Notes: generated by a model from the sequence alone, not told the origin. 64,000 nt of DNA from Actinomadura sp. J1-007 (GCF_009793335.1 NZ_WING01000003.1:558001-622000), one strand, 5' to 3'; shown: positions 1 to 9,754, numbered from the stretch's first letter. Numbers and translations are program-made.

Positions 1-3000
1 CCGGGCCCGATCTCGAACGGGACGACCTCGCCCCGGTGGCTGGCGACGGCGGGGCGGGGCCGGTCGGCCGGGAGCTCCAGCTCGACCGGCAGGCCGTCCA
101 GGGTTTTCTCCCAATGGGCGAGCTGCCGCGCGGCGAGCGACCCGGGGTCGTCCTCGTCGCCGAGCAGGTCCCGCTGCCAGAGCGTGTAGTCGGCGTACTG
201 GACGGGCAGCGGCTCCCACCCGGGCGGTCCGCCCGCCGCCCCGCCGGGCCCGCCGCCGTGCCGCGCGGCGTACGCGGCGGCGAGGTCGGCGAGCAGGCGG
301 TCCTGCGACCATTCGTCGCCCGCGATGTGGTGCAGGAGCAGCAGCAGGACGTGCGCGTCCGGCCCCTCCTCCAGCAGCGTGGCGCGGAACGGCGGCTCGG
401 CGGCCAGGTCGAACGCGTGCCGCGCCGCCGCGTCGAACTCGTCCCGCCCGGCGGCCACGCGCAGCTCCGGCGCCGCGGAGGCGTCCAGGACGTGCTGGTA
501 CGGGGTGCCGTCGTCGTCGGGGAACAGCGTCCGCAGGATCTCGTGCCGCGCCGTCAGGTCGCCGAGCGCGGCGGCGAGCGCCGGGACGTCCAGCGGGCCG
601 GTGAGCCGCAGCGCGATCGGCACGTTGTAGGCCGTGCGGTCCCCGGTCCGGTGCAGGAACCACAGCCCGCGCTGCGCGGACGACAGGGGGACGCGCGGCG
701 GGCGGGGCCGCGGGACGAGCCGCGGCCGGTCCGTGTCCTCGGCGCCGAGCGCCGCCGCGATCCCCGCGACGGTCGGCGACTCGAACACGGTGCGGATGCC
801 GAGCTCCGCGCCCAGCACCGCCCGGACCCGGCCCGCGAGCCGCGCGGCCAGCAGCGAGTCGCCGCCGAGGTCGAAGAACCCGTCGTCCACCCCCACCGAG
901 GGCAGGCCGAGCACCTCGGCGAACAGCCCGCACAGCTTCTCCTCCCGCGCGGTGCGCGGCGCGGCGCCCGAGACCGCGGCGCCGAGGTCCGGCGCGGGCA
1001 GCGCCCGCCGGTCGAGCTTGCCGTTGACGGTCAGCGGCAGCGCGTCCAGGCGGACCACGGCCGAGGGCACCATGTGCGAGGGCAGCCGCTCCCCCAGGTA
1101 CGTCCGCAGCCCGTCGTCGATCCGCGGCGCGCCGCCCGCGCCGCCCGCGTCGCCCGCACGCGGCACGGTGTAGGCGACCAGGCGGCGGTCGCCGGGACGG
1201 TCCTCGCGGACGATCACGGCGGCGTCGGCCACCTCCGGGTGCGCGAGCAGCGCGGCCTCGATCTCGCCGGGCTCCACCCGGAACCCGCGGACCTTGACCT
1301 GGTCGTCGGCGCGGCCGAGGAACTCCAGCTCCCCGTCCGCGGTCCGCCGGGCGAGGTCGCCGGAGCGGTACATGCGCGAGCCGGGCGGGCCGTACGGGTC
1401 GGCGACGAACCGCTGCGCGGTGAGGTCCGGCCGCCCGAGGTAGCCGTCCGCGAGTCCCGCGCCCGCGACGTACATCTCGGCGGTGCGTCCCGGGCCGGCG
1501 GGTTGCAGCGCGTCGTCCAGCAGGTACACGCGCAGGTCCGGGATGGGGCGGCCGATGACGCTGCCGCCGCCGAGCGCGTCCGGGCCGAGTTCGGCGAACG
1601 TGACGTGGACGGTCGTCTCGGTGATGCCGTACATGTTGACCAGGCGCGGGGCGTCCGCCGGATGCCGCTCGTACCAGGAGGCGAGGCGGGCGGGTTCGAG
1701 GGCCTCGCCGCCGAACACCACGTACCGCAGCGCCTCCAGGTCGTGCCCCGGCTCCTCACGGTCGGCGCGCGCGAGCTGGTAGAACGCCGACGGCGTCTGG
1801 TTGAGCACGGTCACGCGCTCGTCCGCGAGCAGCCGTAGGAACGCCTCGGGCGAACGGCTGACCTCGTGCGGGACGACGACGAGCCGCCCGCCGTGCAGCA
1901 GCGCGCCCCACAGCTCCCAGACCGAGAAGTCGAAGGCGTAGGAGTGGAACAGCGTCCACACGTCCTCGCCGGTGAACCCGAACCAGTGGTCCGTCGCCGA
2001 GAACAGCCGCACGACGTTGCGGTGCGGGACGACGACGCCCTTCGGCGCCCCGGTGGAGCCGGACGTGTAGATCACGTAGGCGGGCGCGTCCGGGGCGGGC
2101 CCGGCGCCGAGGTCGTCGCCGGAGTACGCGGAGAGGTCCTCCCCCACCACGTCCTCCGTGACCGTCAGCGCGGGCCGGGCGTCGGCGAGCGTCGCGGCGA
2201 TCCGTTCCTCCGGGTAGCCCGGGTCGATCGGCACGTACGCCGCGCCGGTCTTCAGCACGGCCAGGACCGCGGTCACCAGATCGGCGGAGCGGGGCAGGGC
2301 GAGCGCCACGAGCCGTCCGGGCCCTGCGCCGCGTTCGGCCAGCAGCCGGGCGAGGCGGTTGGCGGAGGCGTTCAGCTCCCCGTAGGTCAGGCCGGGCCCG
2401 TCGCCGGGGACGGTCACCGCGACCGCGTCGGGAGTCTCGGCGGCCCGGGCCTCGAAGATCCCCGTCAGCGTCCCCGGCGAGGCGGACGCCGCCGGTACGG
2501 GCCCCGGCGGGGCGGCCTTCGCCCGTACGGGCCCCGGCACGGCGTGGACCGCCGGCTCGTCCGCCACGCGCAGCCGTCCGACCGGCCGGCCCGGCCCTCC
2601 CTCGGCGAACGCCGCGAGCAGGCCGGTGAGGCTCCGCGTGTGATCGTCGAGGTCGGCGGGGGCGTAGAGGCGCGGGTTGGCGTCGAGCTCCAGCGGGAGC
2701 GCGCCGTCCCGCGCGCCCGGCCCGCCCCCGGCGCCGTGGACGGTGATCGTCAGGTCGTCCACCGGGCCCGCCGACAGGTAGTGCGTGGACGCCGGGCTGT
2801 CCCCGAAGCGCAGGCCGGGGGTGAACGGCTTGATGTTGACCAGCGGCCCGGTGAGGCGGCGCCGCTCCCCGAGCAGGCGCAGGTCGCGCCGCAGGTCCTC
2901 GCCCCGGTACCGGCCGTGCCGGCGGGTCTCGCGGAGCCGGGCCGCCGTCGCGGCGACCAGCTCGCCCGCGGTCATGCCGGGCCGCACGTCCAGCCGCAGC

Positions 3001-3993
3001 GGGACGACGTTGACGACCATCCCCGGCACGCGCGCGGCGGCGCCGCCGAGCCGTCCCATGAGGGGCAGCCCGAGCACCACGTCGCGGGTCCCGGTGCGGC
3101 GGTGCGCGTACGCGGCGGCGCCCGCGATCACGGCCTCGGGCCAGGTCGCCCCGGACGCCTCGGCGAGCGCGGCGGGCCCGGCCGCCGGGACGCTCGCCGT
3201 ACGGCGCAGGAAGGTCGGCGCGGGCAGGGGGACGCCGTCCGCGAGGCCGACCACCTCGGGCTCGTCGGCGAACAGGTCCCCCCAGTACGCGCGGTCGGCC
3301 GCGAACCGTTCGGACGCGCGGTACGCGACCTCCTCGTCCACCAGCGCACGCAGCGGCAGGAACGGGCCGGCGCCCGCCCCTTCTCCAGGCGCGCCCGCCA
3401 GCGCCGTGTAGACCTCGGCGGTCCGCCGCGCGACCTGCGAGAACCCGTAGGCGTCCAGGACGATGTGGTGGCAGCGCTGGTACCAGAACGCGCGCCCGGG
3501 ACCGGCCGTGATCAGCGCCTGGGTGAACAGCGGGCCCGCCTCGGGCCGTACGGGGCGGGCGAGGTCGGCGCGCATCCACTCCTCGGCGGCGGCGCGCGGG
3601 TCGGGCGCCCCGGCCACGTCGAGGCGGTGCAGCGGCCAGTCCGTCGGCTCGACGACCTGGTACGGCCGGTCGCGGTCCGCGGCGGACCCGGCCCGCCCCC
3701 GGCGTCGTCCCCGGCCCCCTGCTCCTGCCCGAACCGGACGTTCAGCGCGTCGATCTCGCCGATCGCGAGGCGCAGGGACCGTTCGAACAGGGCGGGGTCC
3801 ACCGGCCCGTGGATCTCCACGTACTCGGCGGTGTTGTACGCCGGGCTGGCCGGGTCGAGCCGCTGGCCGTACCAGACCCCTTCCTGCGCGCCGGTCAGCG
3901 GCATCGCGCCGGCCGGTCGCCCGGGGCCTCGCGCGCGGCGGAGGGAGCGGTCCCCGCGGACGGTGCGGGGGCCGCGGGACGGGACGCGGTCAT
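1..3993 (-). CDS. Non-ribosomal peptide synthetase, partial (C-A-PCP-C), threonine module
   Basis: Modular peptide synthetase, cut by the left window edge. Reading the minus strand, a condensation domain opens with PLTGAQEGVWYGQ and has the active-site motif HHIVLDAYG (about residue 177). An adenylation domain follows with YTSGSTGAPKG (about 640), then a carrier domain with LGGDSLLAA (about 1040), then a second condensation domain with HHIAGDEW, unfinished at base 1. The ten specificity residues I read in the A domain are D-F-W-N-V-G-M-V-H-K, which match the known threonine code. The ATG at 3993 overlaps the stop of the acyltransferase upstream (ATGA), so the genes are translationally coupled. 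Two frameshifts, near 3907 and near 3700 in G/C runs, break the frame, yet the domain sequence resumes each time, so I treat it as one gene with sequencing indels. The role in siderophore assembly is inferred from the iron boxes and neighbours. Confidence 0.88.
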
Positions 3994-4638
3994 GCGGACA
4001 GGTTCGGGACGTCGGCCTCGGCGCGCGGGTAGACGAACAGCGCCGCGCGCTTGTGCGGCAGGTCCACCTCGCCCAGGAACCGCAGGCCGAGCTTGGTGTC
4101 GAGGCGGCGGGCGGCCTGGTTGCGGAAGTCCGGCTCGGACATCAGGCGGGTGCACTCGGGCTCGGCGGCGAACACCCCGTCGATGAACGCGCGGAAGATC
4201 CGGCCGCCGACGCCGCGGCCGACGCTGTCGGTCTCGCCGATGGCGATGTGGAAGCCGACGTCGTGGGAGCGCGCCGGGTAGGTCCCGGCGAGGACGTCGC
4301 GGGCGGCGCGGTACAGCTCGACGTAGGCGATGGGCCGGCCGTCGAGCTCGACGATGAACGGGCGGGCGTAGTCCCCGGCGAGCTGCCCGGCGATCTCGTC
4401 CGCCCAGCGCTCCCGCGTCCACGCCTGGTCGTAGCTCTCGGCGACGTGCGGCAGGTTCATCCACCGGTGCACCAGGTCGAGGTCCTCGCCGTGCGGCCGG
4501 GCGACCCGGGCGGAGAACGGGGGCGCGAGGACCGGCACCGGGGCGGCCCGCCGCCAGCACGGCCGGGCCGAGCCCCTCGCGGATCTCGCGGGTGTACTCG
4601 CCGTTCTGCGGTGCCGGTTCGGTGCCCGAGCTGCGCAC
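3990..4638 (-). CDS. Siderophore acyltransferase, MbtK/IucB-like GNAT
   Basis: GNAT-fold acyltransferase of the family that acylates the hydroxylamine or amine of lysine/ornithine in hydroxamate siderophores (mycobacterial MbtK is the best match I recall). Family landmarks seen are WMNLPHVAESYDQAW, then PFIVELDGRPIAYVELY, then MSEPDFRNQAARRLDTKLGL. The frame starting at GTG 4638 has a strong ribosome site (AGGAGG, 4 nt before it) and gives an N-terminus like that of MbtK, but it must shift frame near 4545 (in a GGGCGGCCCG stretch) to reach the RPPVPVLAPPF segment. With that shift the protein is about 216 residues, the family length. Without it a short form would start at GTG 4538. The stop overlaps the NRPS start by 4 nt. 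The iron boxes upstream should repress it when iron is plentiful. Confidence 0.82.
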
Positions 4639-4706
4639 GTCGCCTCCTGGATCTGCGGCCGGAGGGCCCGGCCGTCGGTGAGCGGGCCAGTCGGCGCGGC
4701 GCGCCA

Positions 4707-4724
4707 ACTTAGGGTTGCCTAAGT
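4707..4724. promoter_or_regulatory. Iron-box-like inverted repeat
   Basis: ACTTAGG and CCTAAGT form perfect 7-bp inverted arms around GTTG. The half-site resembles the TTAGG half of the IdeR/DmdR1 iron box. It lies 69 bp upstream of the acyltransferase start and next to a better box, so it is probably a second binding site for the same repressor. This is inference from sequence likeness only. Confidence 0.5.
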
Positions 4725-4728
4725 TCCC

Positions 4729-4747
4729 TTAGGTAAGGCAAAGCTAA
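4729..4747. promoter_or_regulatory. Iron box (IdeR/DmdR1 operator), minus-strand promoter side
   Basis: TTAGGTAAGGCAAAGCTAA matches 16 of 19 positions of the actinobacterial iron box TTAGGTTAGGCTAACCTAA. It sits about 90 bp before the acyltransferase-NRPS operon. An iron-loaded DtxR-family repressor bound here would shut off siderophore synthesis. Confidence 0.72.
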
Positions 4748-4824
4748 GCACCGCCGGTACGGGCGGTCAACGGCCTCGCGTGCCGAACCGGGCAAGAGCG
4801 ATCTACGACACATCGGGTGACAAA

Positions 4825-4843
4825 TTAGGTGAGGCTAACCTAA
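4825..4843. promoter_or_regulatory. Iron box (IdeR/DmdR1 operator), near-perfect
   Basis: TTAGGTGAGGCTAACCTAA matches 18 of 19 positions of the consensus iron box. It ends 16 bp before the start codon of the siderophore-binding lipoprotein, so a bound repressor would cover the promoter or early transcript. This is one of the most secure regulatory sites in the window. Confidence 0.9.
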
Positions 4844-4859
4844 AGTCTCCCGCCGTACC

Positions 4860-5873
4860 ATGCCATCCGACGGGAGTACCAATGTCGTCCACCATCGCCC
4901 CGCCCGCGCCCGCGGGCGCCGCGCCATCACCGGCCTCGCCGCGGGCCTGCTCACCCTCAGCCTGGGACTCGCCGCGTGCGGCGGTGACGGGGACGACGGC
5001 GACGGCGGCAGCGGCGGCAAGACCCGCGCGATCGTCGACGCGACCGGCGCGACGGTCCAGGTGCCCGTCGCGCCGAAGCGGGTCGTCGTGCTGAACGAGA
5101 CCGACCTCGACTCCGCCCTCGCGCTCGGCGTCCAGCCGGTCGGCGTCACCAACGGCCGGTTCGCCAAGGACGTGCCCGGCTACCTCAAGAGCAAGCTGAC
5201 CGGGAAGTACACGGTGGTCGGCGACCTCAGCACCCCGGTGCTGGAGAAGGTGACCCAGGCGCAGCCCGACCTGATCCTGGCCGGGTTCATCCCGGACAAG
5301 AAGGTCATCGAGCAGCTCAAGAAGATCACCCCGGCCACCGTGCTCACCACGAAGATGACCGAGGACTGGAAGGCCACGTTCACCCGCACCGCCGACGTCC
5401 TCGGCAAGCAGGAGCAGGCCAGGACCGTGCTGGCGGCCTACGACAAGCGGCTGGCCGACGTGAAGGGCAAGCTGGGCTCCAACAAGGGCGCCAAGGTCAG
5501 CATCGTCCGCTGGAACGCGACCGGCCCGAGCTACATGCTCAAGGACCACTTCTCCAGCGTGGTGATCAAGGATCTCGGCCTCGGCCGCCCCGCGGGCCAG
5601 CTCACCCCCGCCGGCGTCTCACCGAGCGACGCGCTCAGCCTGGAGAACCTGAAGGTGCTCGACGGCGACTGGATGTTCCTCGGCACCCTCAACCCGGACG
5701 CCGACGCCGCCCTCGCCGAGGCCAAGAAGATCCCGGCGTTCAAGAACCTCGGCGTCACCAAGGCCGGGCACGTGGTCAACGTGGACGGCGCGATCTGGAC
5801 CTCGCGCGGCGGGCCCGCCGCCGCCGAGTCCGTCATCGCGGACGTCGAGAAGGCGCTCGGCTCCGCCAAGTGA
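4860..5873 (+). CDS. Iron-siderophore ABC transporter substrate-binding lipoprotein
   Basis: Periplasmic-binding-protein-like (FecB/FepB type) lipoprotein that captures ferric siderophore outside the membrane for an ABC importer. An Arg-rich n-region (RARGRR) is followed by a hydrophobic stretch and the lipobox LAAC (Cys40), then a Gly/Asp linker and the mature fold, which opens VVVLNETDLDSALALGVQP as usual in this family. It is 337 residues, the normal length. No permease or ATPase genes follow, so the rest of the importer is elsewhere. ATG 4860 has no good ribosome site. ATG 4882 has one (GGGAG) but lies in another frame, so an indel near the start is possible. It is divergent from the NRPS operon, shares the iron boxes, and is followed by a strong hairpin. 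Confidence 0.9.
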   Translation: MPSDGSTNVVHHRPARARGRRAITGLAAGLLTLSLGLAACGGDGDDGDGGSGGKTRAIVDATGATVQVPVAPKRVVVLNETDLDSALALGVQPVGVTNGRFAKDVPGYLKSKLTGKYTVVGDLSTPVLEKVTQAQPDLILAGFIPDKKVIEQLKKITPATVLTTKMTEDWKATFTRTADVLGKQEQARTVLAAYDKRLADVKGKLGSNKGAKVSIVRWNATGPSYMLKDHFSSVVIKDLGLGRPAGQLTPAGVSPSDALSLENLKVLDGDWMFLGTLNPDADAALAEAKKIPAFKNLGVTKAGHVVNVDGAIWTSRGGPAAAESVIADVEKALGSAK

Positions 5874-5911
5874 GCCCGGCGGCAGGGGCCGCCACAAAGG
5901 TAAAGAAATGC

Positions 5912-5962
5912 GGAACGGGGACGCCCCGGTGGTCTTTTCGATCACCGGGGCGTCCCCGTTCC
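5912..5962. terminator. Long perfect hairpin between convergent genes
   Basis: Two arms of 20 bp (5912-5931 and 5943-5962) pair perfectly around an 11-nt loop that includes CTTTT. It lies between the binding-protein gene ending at 5873 and the convergent gene ending at 6047, so it can act as a bidirectional terminator. There is no T-tract on either side, as is usual for high-GC actinobacteria. Confidence 0.82.
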
Positions 5963-6046
5963 CGTGCCGGATCCCGCCCTTCCGCACCCTCGGCGCGGAC
6001 GGGAACGGGCCCGACTTTACACAGGGACTTTACTCGGAAGTCTCGG

Positions 6047-6664
6047 TCAGAGAGGCTCCGGAGCGCCCTTGGTCCCGGGGCCGGAACCCCACTTGAGAAC
6101 CTCGTACCGGACGCCGCTGATGTGGCCCTCGCCGGTGCCCGCCTCGTACTTGCTGCTCGGCTTCTCGCCGTCCAGCAGGTAGCGGAAGGTGTAGGTGTCG
6201 AGGTCCAGCATCACGCCATTGTGGGACGGCGCGCCGGGCCCGCGGTCGCCGATGAATCCGACGACGCTGCGGCCCTTGTAGGTCACCTTCACCTTGGTGT
6301 GCAGGGGCCAGCTCGGGCTGGCGAACAGGCCCTTCTGCATCGGCGTTCCACCGGCGGGGGCGCCGGTGTCGCCGTTGACGCCCGAACCGTCGTCCCAGAA
6401 GTAGGACGCCGTCGTCCTGCCGCTCAGGATGGCCTTGCTGTCCTTGTCGGACTTCTTCGCTGAGGACCTGGACTCGGACTTCTTCTCGACCTTCTCGGCC
6501 TTCTTGGGGGTGCTGTGCTTCGCCGCCGCAGGCGCCTCGGCCTCCAGCGTCGTCTGCTTAGGAGCGGAACCGTCGCTCGCGGCGGCCACACCGGCCACCA
6601 TCATCCCGGCCAGGCAGCTTCCGGTGACCGCGGTGAGTGCGACATTGAGCGCTCGCTGATGCAT
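6047..6664 (-). CDS. Secreted protein with a C-terminal RlpA-like double-psi beta-barrel
   Basis: 205 residues. Residues 1-28 form a signal peptide (hydrophobic core LAGMMVAGVAAA). A Lys/Ser-rich linker follows (roughly 50-85, with many K, E and S), which probably spans the wall. The C-terminal 110 residues contain KVTYKGRSVVGFIGDRGPG and then HNGVMLDLDTYTFRYL. The Gly-Asp-Arg-Gly-Pro and late Asp-Leu-Asp segments fit the DPBB fold of RlpA and related 3D-domain proteins that act on or bind peptidoglycan. I see no lytic transglycosylase partner nearby, and activity is unproven. The start ATG has AAGGA upstream. I looked for a c-di-AMP riboswitch, common before such genes, and found none. Confidence 0.65.
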   Translation of the reverse strand: MHQRALNVALTAVTGSCLAGMMVAGVAAASDGSAPKQTTLEAEAPAAAKHSTPKKAEKVEKKSESRSSAKKSDKDSKAILSGRTTASYFWDDGSGVNGDTGAPAGGTPMQKGLFASPSWPLHTKVKVTYKGRSVVGFIGDRGPGAPSHNGVMLDLDTYTFRYLLDGEKPSSKYEAGTGEGHISGVRYEVLKWGSGPGTKGAPEPL

Positions 6665-7231
6665 GAGAATCCTTAGTTCGGCTTACAGGACCGCCGTTTC
6701 TCACGCCGGGGCGCGGAATCAGGGAAGGCTCCGCAGGGCAGGGGAAACGGCACCGAGTCGTCGAGCTCGGGATGGGACCGCCGCGAAGAAGACCCACGCG
6801 AATCGGCCGGCGCCGCCCTGCTGGGCAGCACGGGCCGCGCCCGCGCCTGGAAGGGCATGACCGGCTGCGGGCATGCCAATGGCACGGACTCGGTGTTGCG
6901 GGGTTATGCCGACCGGGGGCTCTCTGGCACTTCCCGGGGCGACCGCTGCATGGACGGCCGCTGAACGGCTCGGGGGTTCCCGCCTGGCGGGCGGGGCGCG
7001 ACGGCTATGTGATTGGCAGGGTCAAGGCTTCTTTGACCCTGACCTGGCGATGACTATATACGCCGATACCATGACAACGCCAAAACGGCGCATTCAAAGC
7101 CCGTTCTTAGGTAGATCTTTTTGGCGCCGGGTTACCGCCCGCCTTTCCGTCAGGGCCTCTCCGGACGCTCCGGAATCGCGCGCGCCGCGCCCCCCGGAAC
7201 GGCGCGAGCGCGTCCCCCGGGCTATGGCACG
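6665..7231. other. Intergenic region between divergent genes, no gene seen
   Basis: About 570 bp between the secreted DPBB protein and the permease gene. I see no coding frame with actinobacterial codon bias and no known riboswitch. The part near 7019-7110 is unusually AT-rich for this genome and holds two inverted repeats: GGGTCAA / TTGACCC (7019-7039) and TGGCGATGAC / GACAACGCCA (7045-7082, 8 of 10 paired). They may be operators for the permease gene. Confidence 0.5.
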
Positions 7232-8269
7232 ATGACCGGCATGACCGAGCCCGCCGGCCTTCGGACGGCCGACGACGACCTCCTCCCACCGCCCGACTGG
7301 GCCCCAGGCCGCACCCTCGCGCCCGGCACCCGAGCCGCGTTCGGTTTCGCCGCGCTGGCCGCCGCGCTCGTCCTCGGCCGGCTCTGGGCCGCGCCGCGGA
7401 TCGGGGCCCGCGAGCTGGACGCCTGGACGACGATCTTCGTGGCGATCTGCGTCCAGGCCCTGCCGTTCCTGGTCTTCGGGGTGGTGCTGTCCGCCGCGAT
7501 CACCGCGTTCGTGCCCGCGTCGTTCTGGCGGCGGGCCCTGCCCTCCCGCCCCGGCGCCGCCGTGCCCGTCGCGGGCGCGCTCGGCGCGGTGCTGCCCGGC
7601 TGCGAGTGCGCGTCGGTGCCCGTGGCCGGCGGCCTGATGGCGCGCGGCGTCGCGCCCGCCGCCGCCCTGACCTTCCTCCTGGCCGCCCCCGCGGTGAACC
7701 CCGTCGTGCTGGTCGCCACGGCCGTGGCGTTCCCCGGCGCCCTGGAGATGGTCGCCGGACGGTTCGCGGCGTCGCTGCTGGTGGCGGTGCTGGCCGGATG
7801 GACCTGGGCGCTGTTCGGCAAGGGCGAGTGGCTGCGGATCCCGTCCCGTCCGCACGACGGGGACGGCGGCAGGCTGGAGGCGTTCCGGCAGGCCATGCGG
7901 CACGACATCATGCACGCGGGCGGCTTCCTGGTGGTCGGCGGGCTCGCCGCCGCCACGATCAACGTGGTCGTGCCGTCCGACTGGGTGAACGGCGTCGCCG
8001 GGATCCCGTGGGCGTCGGTCCTGGTCCTGGCGTTCCTCGCCGTGCTGATGTCGATCTGCTCGGAGGCGGACGCGTTCGTGGCGGCCAGCCTGACCCAGTT
8101 CTCCCCGACGGCCCGGCTGGCGTTCCTCGTCGTCGGGCCGATGGTCGACCTCAAGCTGATCGCCCTCCAGGCGGGCTTCTTCGGCCGCCGCTTCGCCGTC
8201 CGCTTCATCCCGCTGACGTTCGCCCTCGCGGTGGCGGTCAGCGCCGCCGTGGGAGAGGTGCTGCTGTGA
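7232..8269 (+). CDS. ArsP/DUF318-family permease
   Basis: Integral membrane permease of the DUF318 (ArsP_1) family, about 345 residues with roughly eight hydrophobic segments. The family signature is seen as PGCECASVPVAGGLMARG, followed by TFLLAAPAVNPVVL. A second half carries SEADAFVAASLTQ and GPMVDLKL. Family members include the organoarsenical exporter ArsP and the YcgR-type proteins whose substrate is not known. Here the direct partner is a TIGR03943 protein, as in the ycgR-ycgQ pair, so the pair probably forms one transporter. Substrate is not predictable from sequence. Start ATG 7232 is chosen over ATG 7241 because of a TATGGC element a few bases upstream, which fits leaderless transcription. 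Both are in frame. Confidence 0.85.
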   Translation: MTGMTEPAGLRTADDDLLPPPDWAPGRTLAPGTRAAFGFAALAAALVLGRLWAAPRIGARELDAWTTIFVAICVQALPFLVFGVVLSAAITAFVPASFWRRALPSRPGAAVPVAGALGAVLPGCECASVPVAGGLMARGVAPAAALTFLLAAPAVNPVVLVATAVAFPGALEMVAGRFAASLLVAVLAGWTWALFGKGEWLRIPSRPHDGDGGRLEAFRQAMRHDIMHAGGFLVVGGLAAATINVVVPSDWVNGVAGIPWASVLVLAFLAVLMSICSEADAFVAASLTQFSPTARLAFLVVGPMVDLKLIALQAGFFGRRFAVRFIPLTFALAVAVSAAVGEVLL

Positions 8270-9038
8270 CGCGGCCCGCGCAGAACCTGCTGCTGATCAC
8301 CATCGGGCCGCCGTGCTCTGGATCACGCTCGGCAGCGGCGAGTACGTCAACTACGTCAAGCCCGGCTTCCGCTACCTCCTGGTGCCCGCCGGAGCGGCGC
8401 TCGTCCTGCTGGGCGCCGCCGGCCTCCGCCGCGAGTGGCGCGCGCCGTCCCCCGACGACCTCCCGGCCACCTCGCCCGAGGGCCCCGCCTCGTCCAAAGG
8501 CCCCGCCGACCACGGGCACGATCATTCGGGGGGCGGGCCGAGGGTGGCGTGGCTGCTCTGCCTGCCCGTCCTGGCGATCTTCGTGGTGGCTCCCCCGGCG
8601 CTCGGCTCGTTCACCGCCGCCCGCGACACCGGGCGCGCCGCGCCGCCGCCCGCCCCGCCGCCGCAGGGCTTCGGGGCGCTGCCGCGCGACGGCGGGCCGG
8701 TCGCGATGACCATGGGCGAGTTCATCGGGCGGTCGTACGAGGCGCAGACCGGCCAGGCCGCGACGCTGGAGGGGATCCCGGTGCGGCTCACCGGGTTCGT
8801 GACGCCGCGCGGCGAGGACGGCTGGCAGGTGACGCGGCTGAAGATGGCCTGCTGCGCGGGGGACGCGATACCGTTCCCGGTGATCGTCAAGGGCCTGCGC
8901 CGTCCGCCCGCCGACGCCTGGGTGCAGGTGGTGGGCACCTGGAAGCCTCCGGCGCCCGGGACGTCCGCGACGGGCGTCCACGAGATCCAGGGGACGTCCG
9001 TCCGGCGCGTCGGCAAGCCGCGCAACCCCTACGAGTAG
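8266..9038 (+). CDS. TIGR03943-family permease subunit (YcgQ-like), with frameshift
   Basis: Partner of the upstream permease. GTG 8266 overlaps its stop (GTGA). The first 15 residues (VTRPAQNLLLITIG) must shift frame near 8310 to join VLWITLGSGEYVNYVKPGFR, after which the frame is open to 9038. This reconstructed start is typical of the family: two N-terminal transmembrane helices with a YVKPG loop, a His-rich patch (DHGHDHSGGG) after the second helix, a third helix, then a soluble C-terminal domain with the MTMGEF and RLKMACCAGDAIP motifs. The His patch and Cys pair suggest metal handling. The shift lies in GGGCCGCCG and is probably a sequencing indel. Confidence 0.82.
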
Positions 9039-9058
9039 TCCCCGACCGAGGAGAGCGC

Positions 9059-9754
9059 ATGGCCAGACGTTCCGCGCCCGCCAACGGGCCGGTGCCCGAG
9101 AGCCTGGAAGACCTGCCGTACGCCGGGGCGCTGCGGCCGCACGACGGCGTCTGGGGCCCGGACGGCGATCACGACAGCGTCCATTTCGACGGCGGACGCG
9201 TCGCCGGCGTCGACGCGCCGGGCTCCCGGTTCCTGGAGTGCGCGTTCACGGGCGTGGCGCTGGAGGGCGGCGGGATGCGCCGGTCGCGGTTCATCGACGT
9301 GTGGGCGAACGAGTTCCACATCGTCGGCACGGACCTGGCCGAGACCGAATGGCAGGACTCGGTGCTGCTGGGATCGGTCGCGGCGGGCATCCAGATCTTC
9401 GGATCGTCCCTGTCGCGGGTGGTGTTCCGGAGCTGCAAGCTCGACGGGATCAATTTCCGCGACTGCGAGCTCACCGACGTGACGTTCGAGGACTGCCTCT
9501 TGCGGGAGGCCGATTTCGGCGGTGCCCGCCTGACGCGCGTGGAGTTCCCCGGGACCAGGCTGGCCGAGACCGTTCTGGCGGGCGCGACCCTCGAACGCGC
9601 CGACCTGCGCGGCGCGGAGCTCGGCGTGAAGGTCGATCCGGCCTCGCTGCGGGGGGCTGTCGTCACCCCCGCCCAGCTCGCCGATCTGGCGCCGATGCTC
9701 GCCGACGCCCTCGGCATCGCGGTCGAGGACCCGCCGCCCGCGCGACCGCGGTGA
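9059..9754 (+). CDS. Pentapeptide-repeat protein
   Basis: 231 residues. From about residue 45 to 195 the sequence follows the A(D/N)LXX five-residue rhythm, for example DFGGARLTRVEFPGTRL and ATLERADLRGAEL, which forms a right-handed four-sided beta-helix. The C-terminus (about 200-231) leaves the repeat. Pentapeptide proteins may mimic DNA (gyrase protection) or act as scaffolds, and nothing here decides between these. A GAGGAGAG ribosome site precedes the ATG. It is 20 bp downstream of the TIGR03943 gene on the same strand, so cotranscription is possible. Confidence 0.85.
   Translation: MARRSAPANGPVPESLEDLPYAGALRPHDGVWGPDGDHDSVHFDGGRVAGVDAPGSRFLECAFTGVALEGGGMRRSRFIDVWANEFHIVGTDLAETEWQDSVLLGSVAAGIQIFGSSLSRVVFRSCKLDGINFRDCELTDVTFEDCLLREADFGGARLTRVEFPGTRLAETVLAGATLERADLRGAELGVKVDPASLRGAVVTPAQLADLAPMLADALGIAVEDPPPARPR

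Noticed and set aside
1866..4712. A 948-codon open frame on the plus strand opposite the NRPS
   Set aside because: Its protein is Arg/Gly/Ala-rich with no domain, and the opposite strand encodes clear C, A and PCP motifs. High-GC genes routinely leave the antisense frame open.
6665..6900. A c-di-AMP (ydaO-yuaA) riboswitch before the secreted DPBB protein
   Set aside because: The expected 3' core (CAGCTAACC-like) and GGTGAAT segments are not present.
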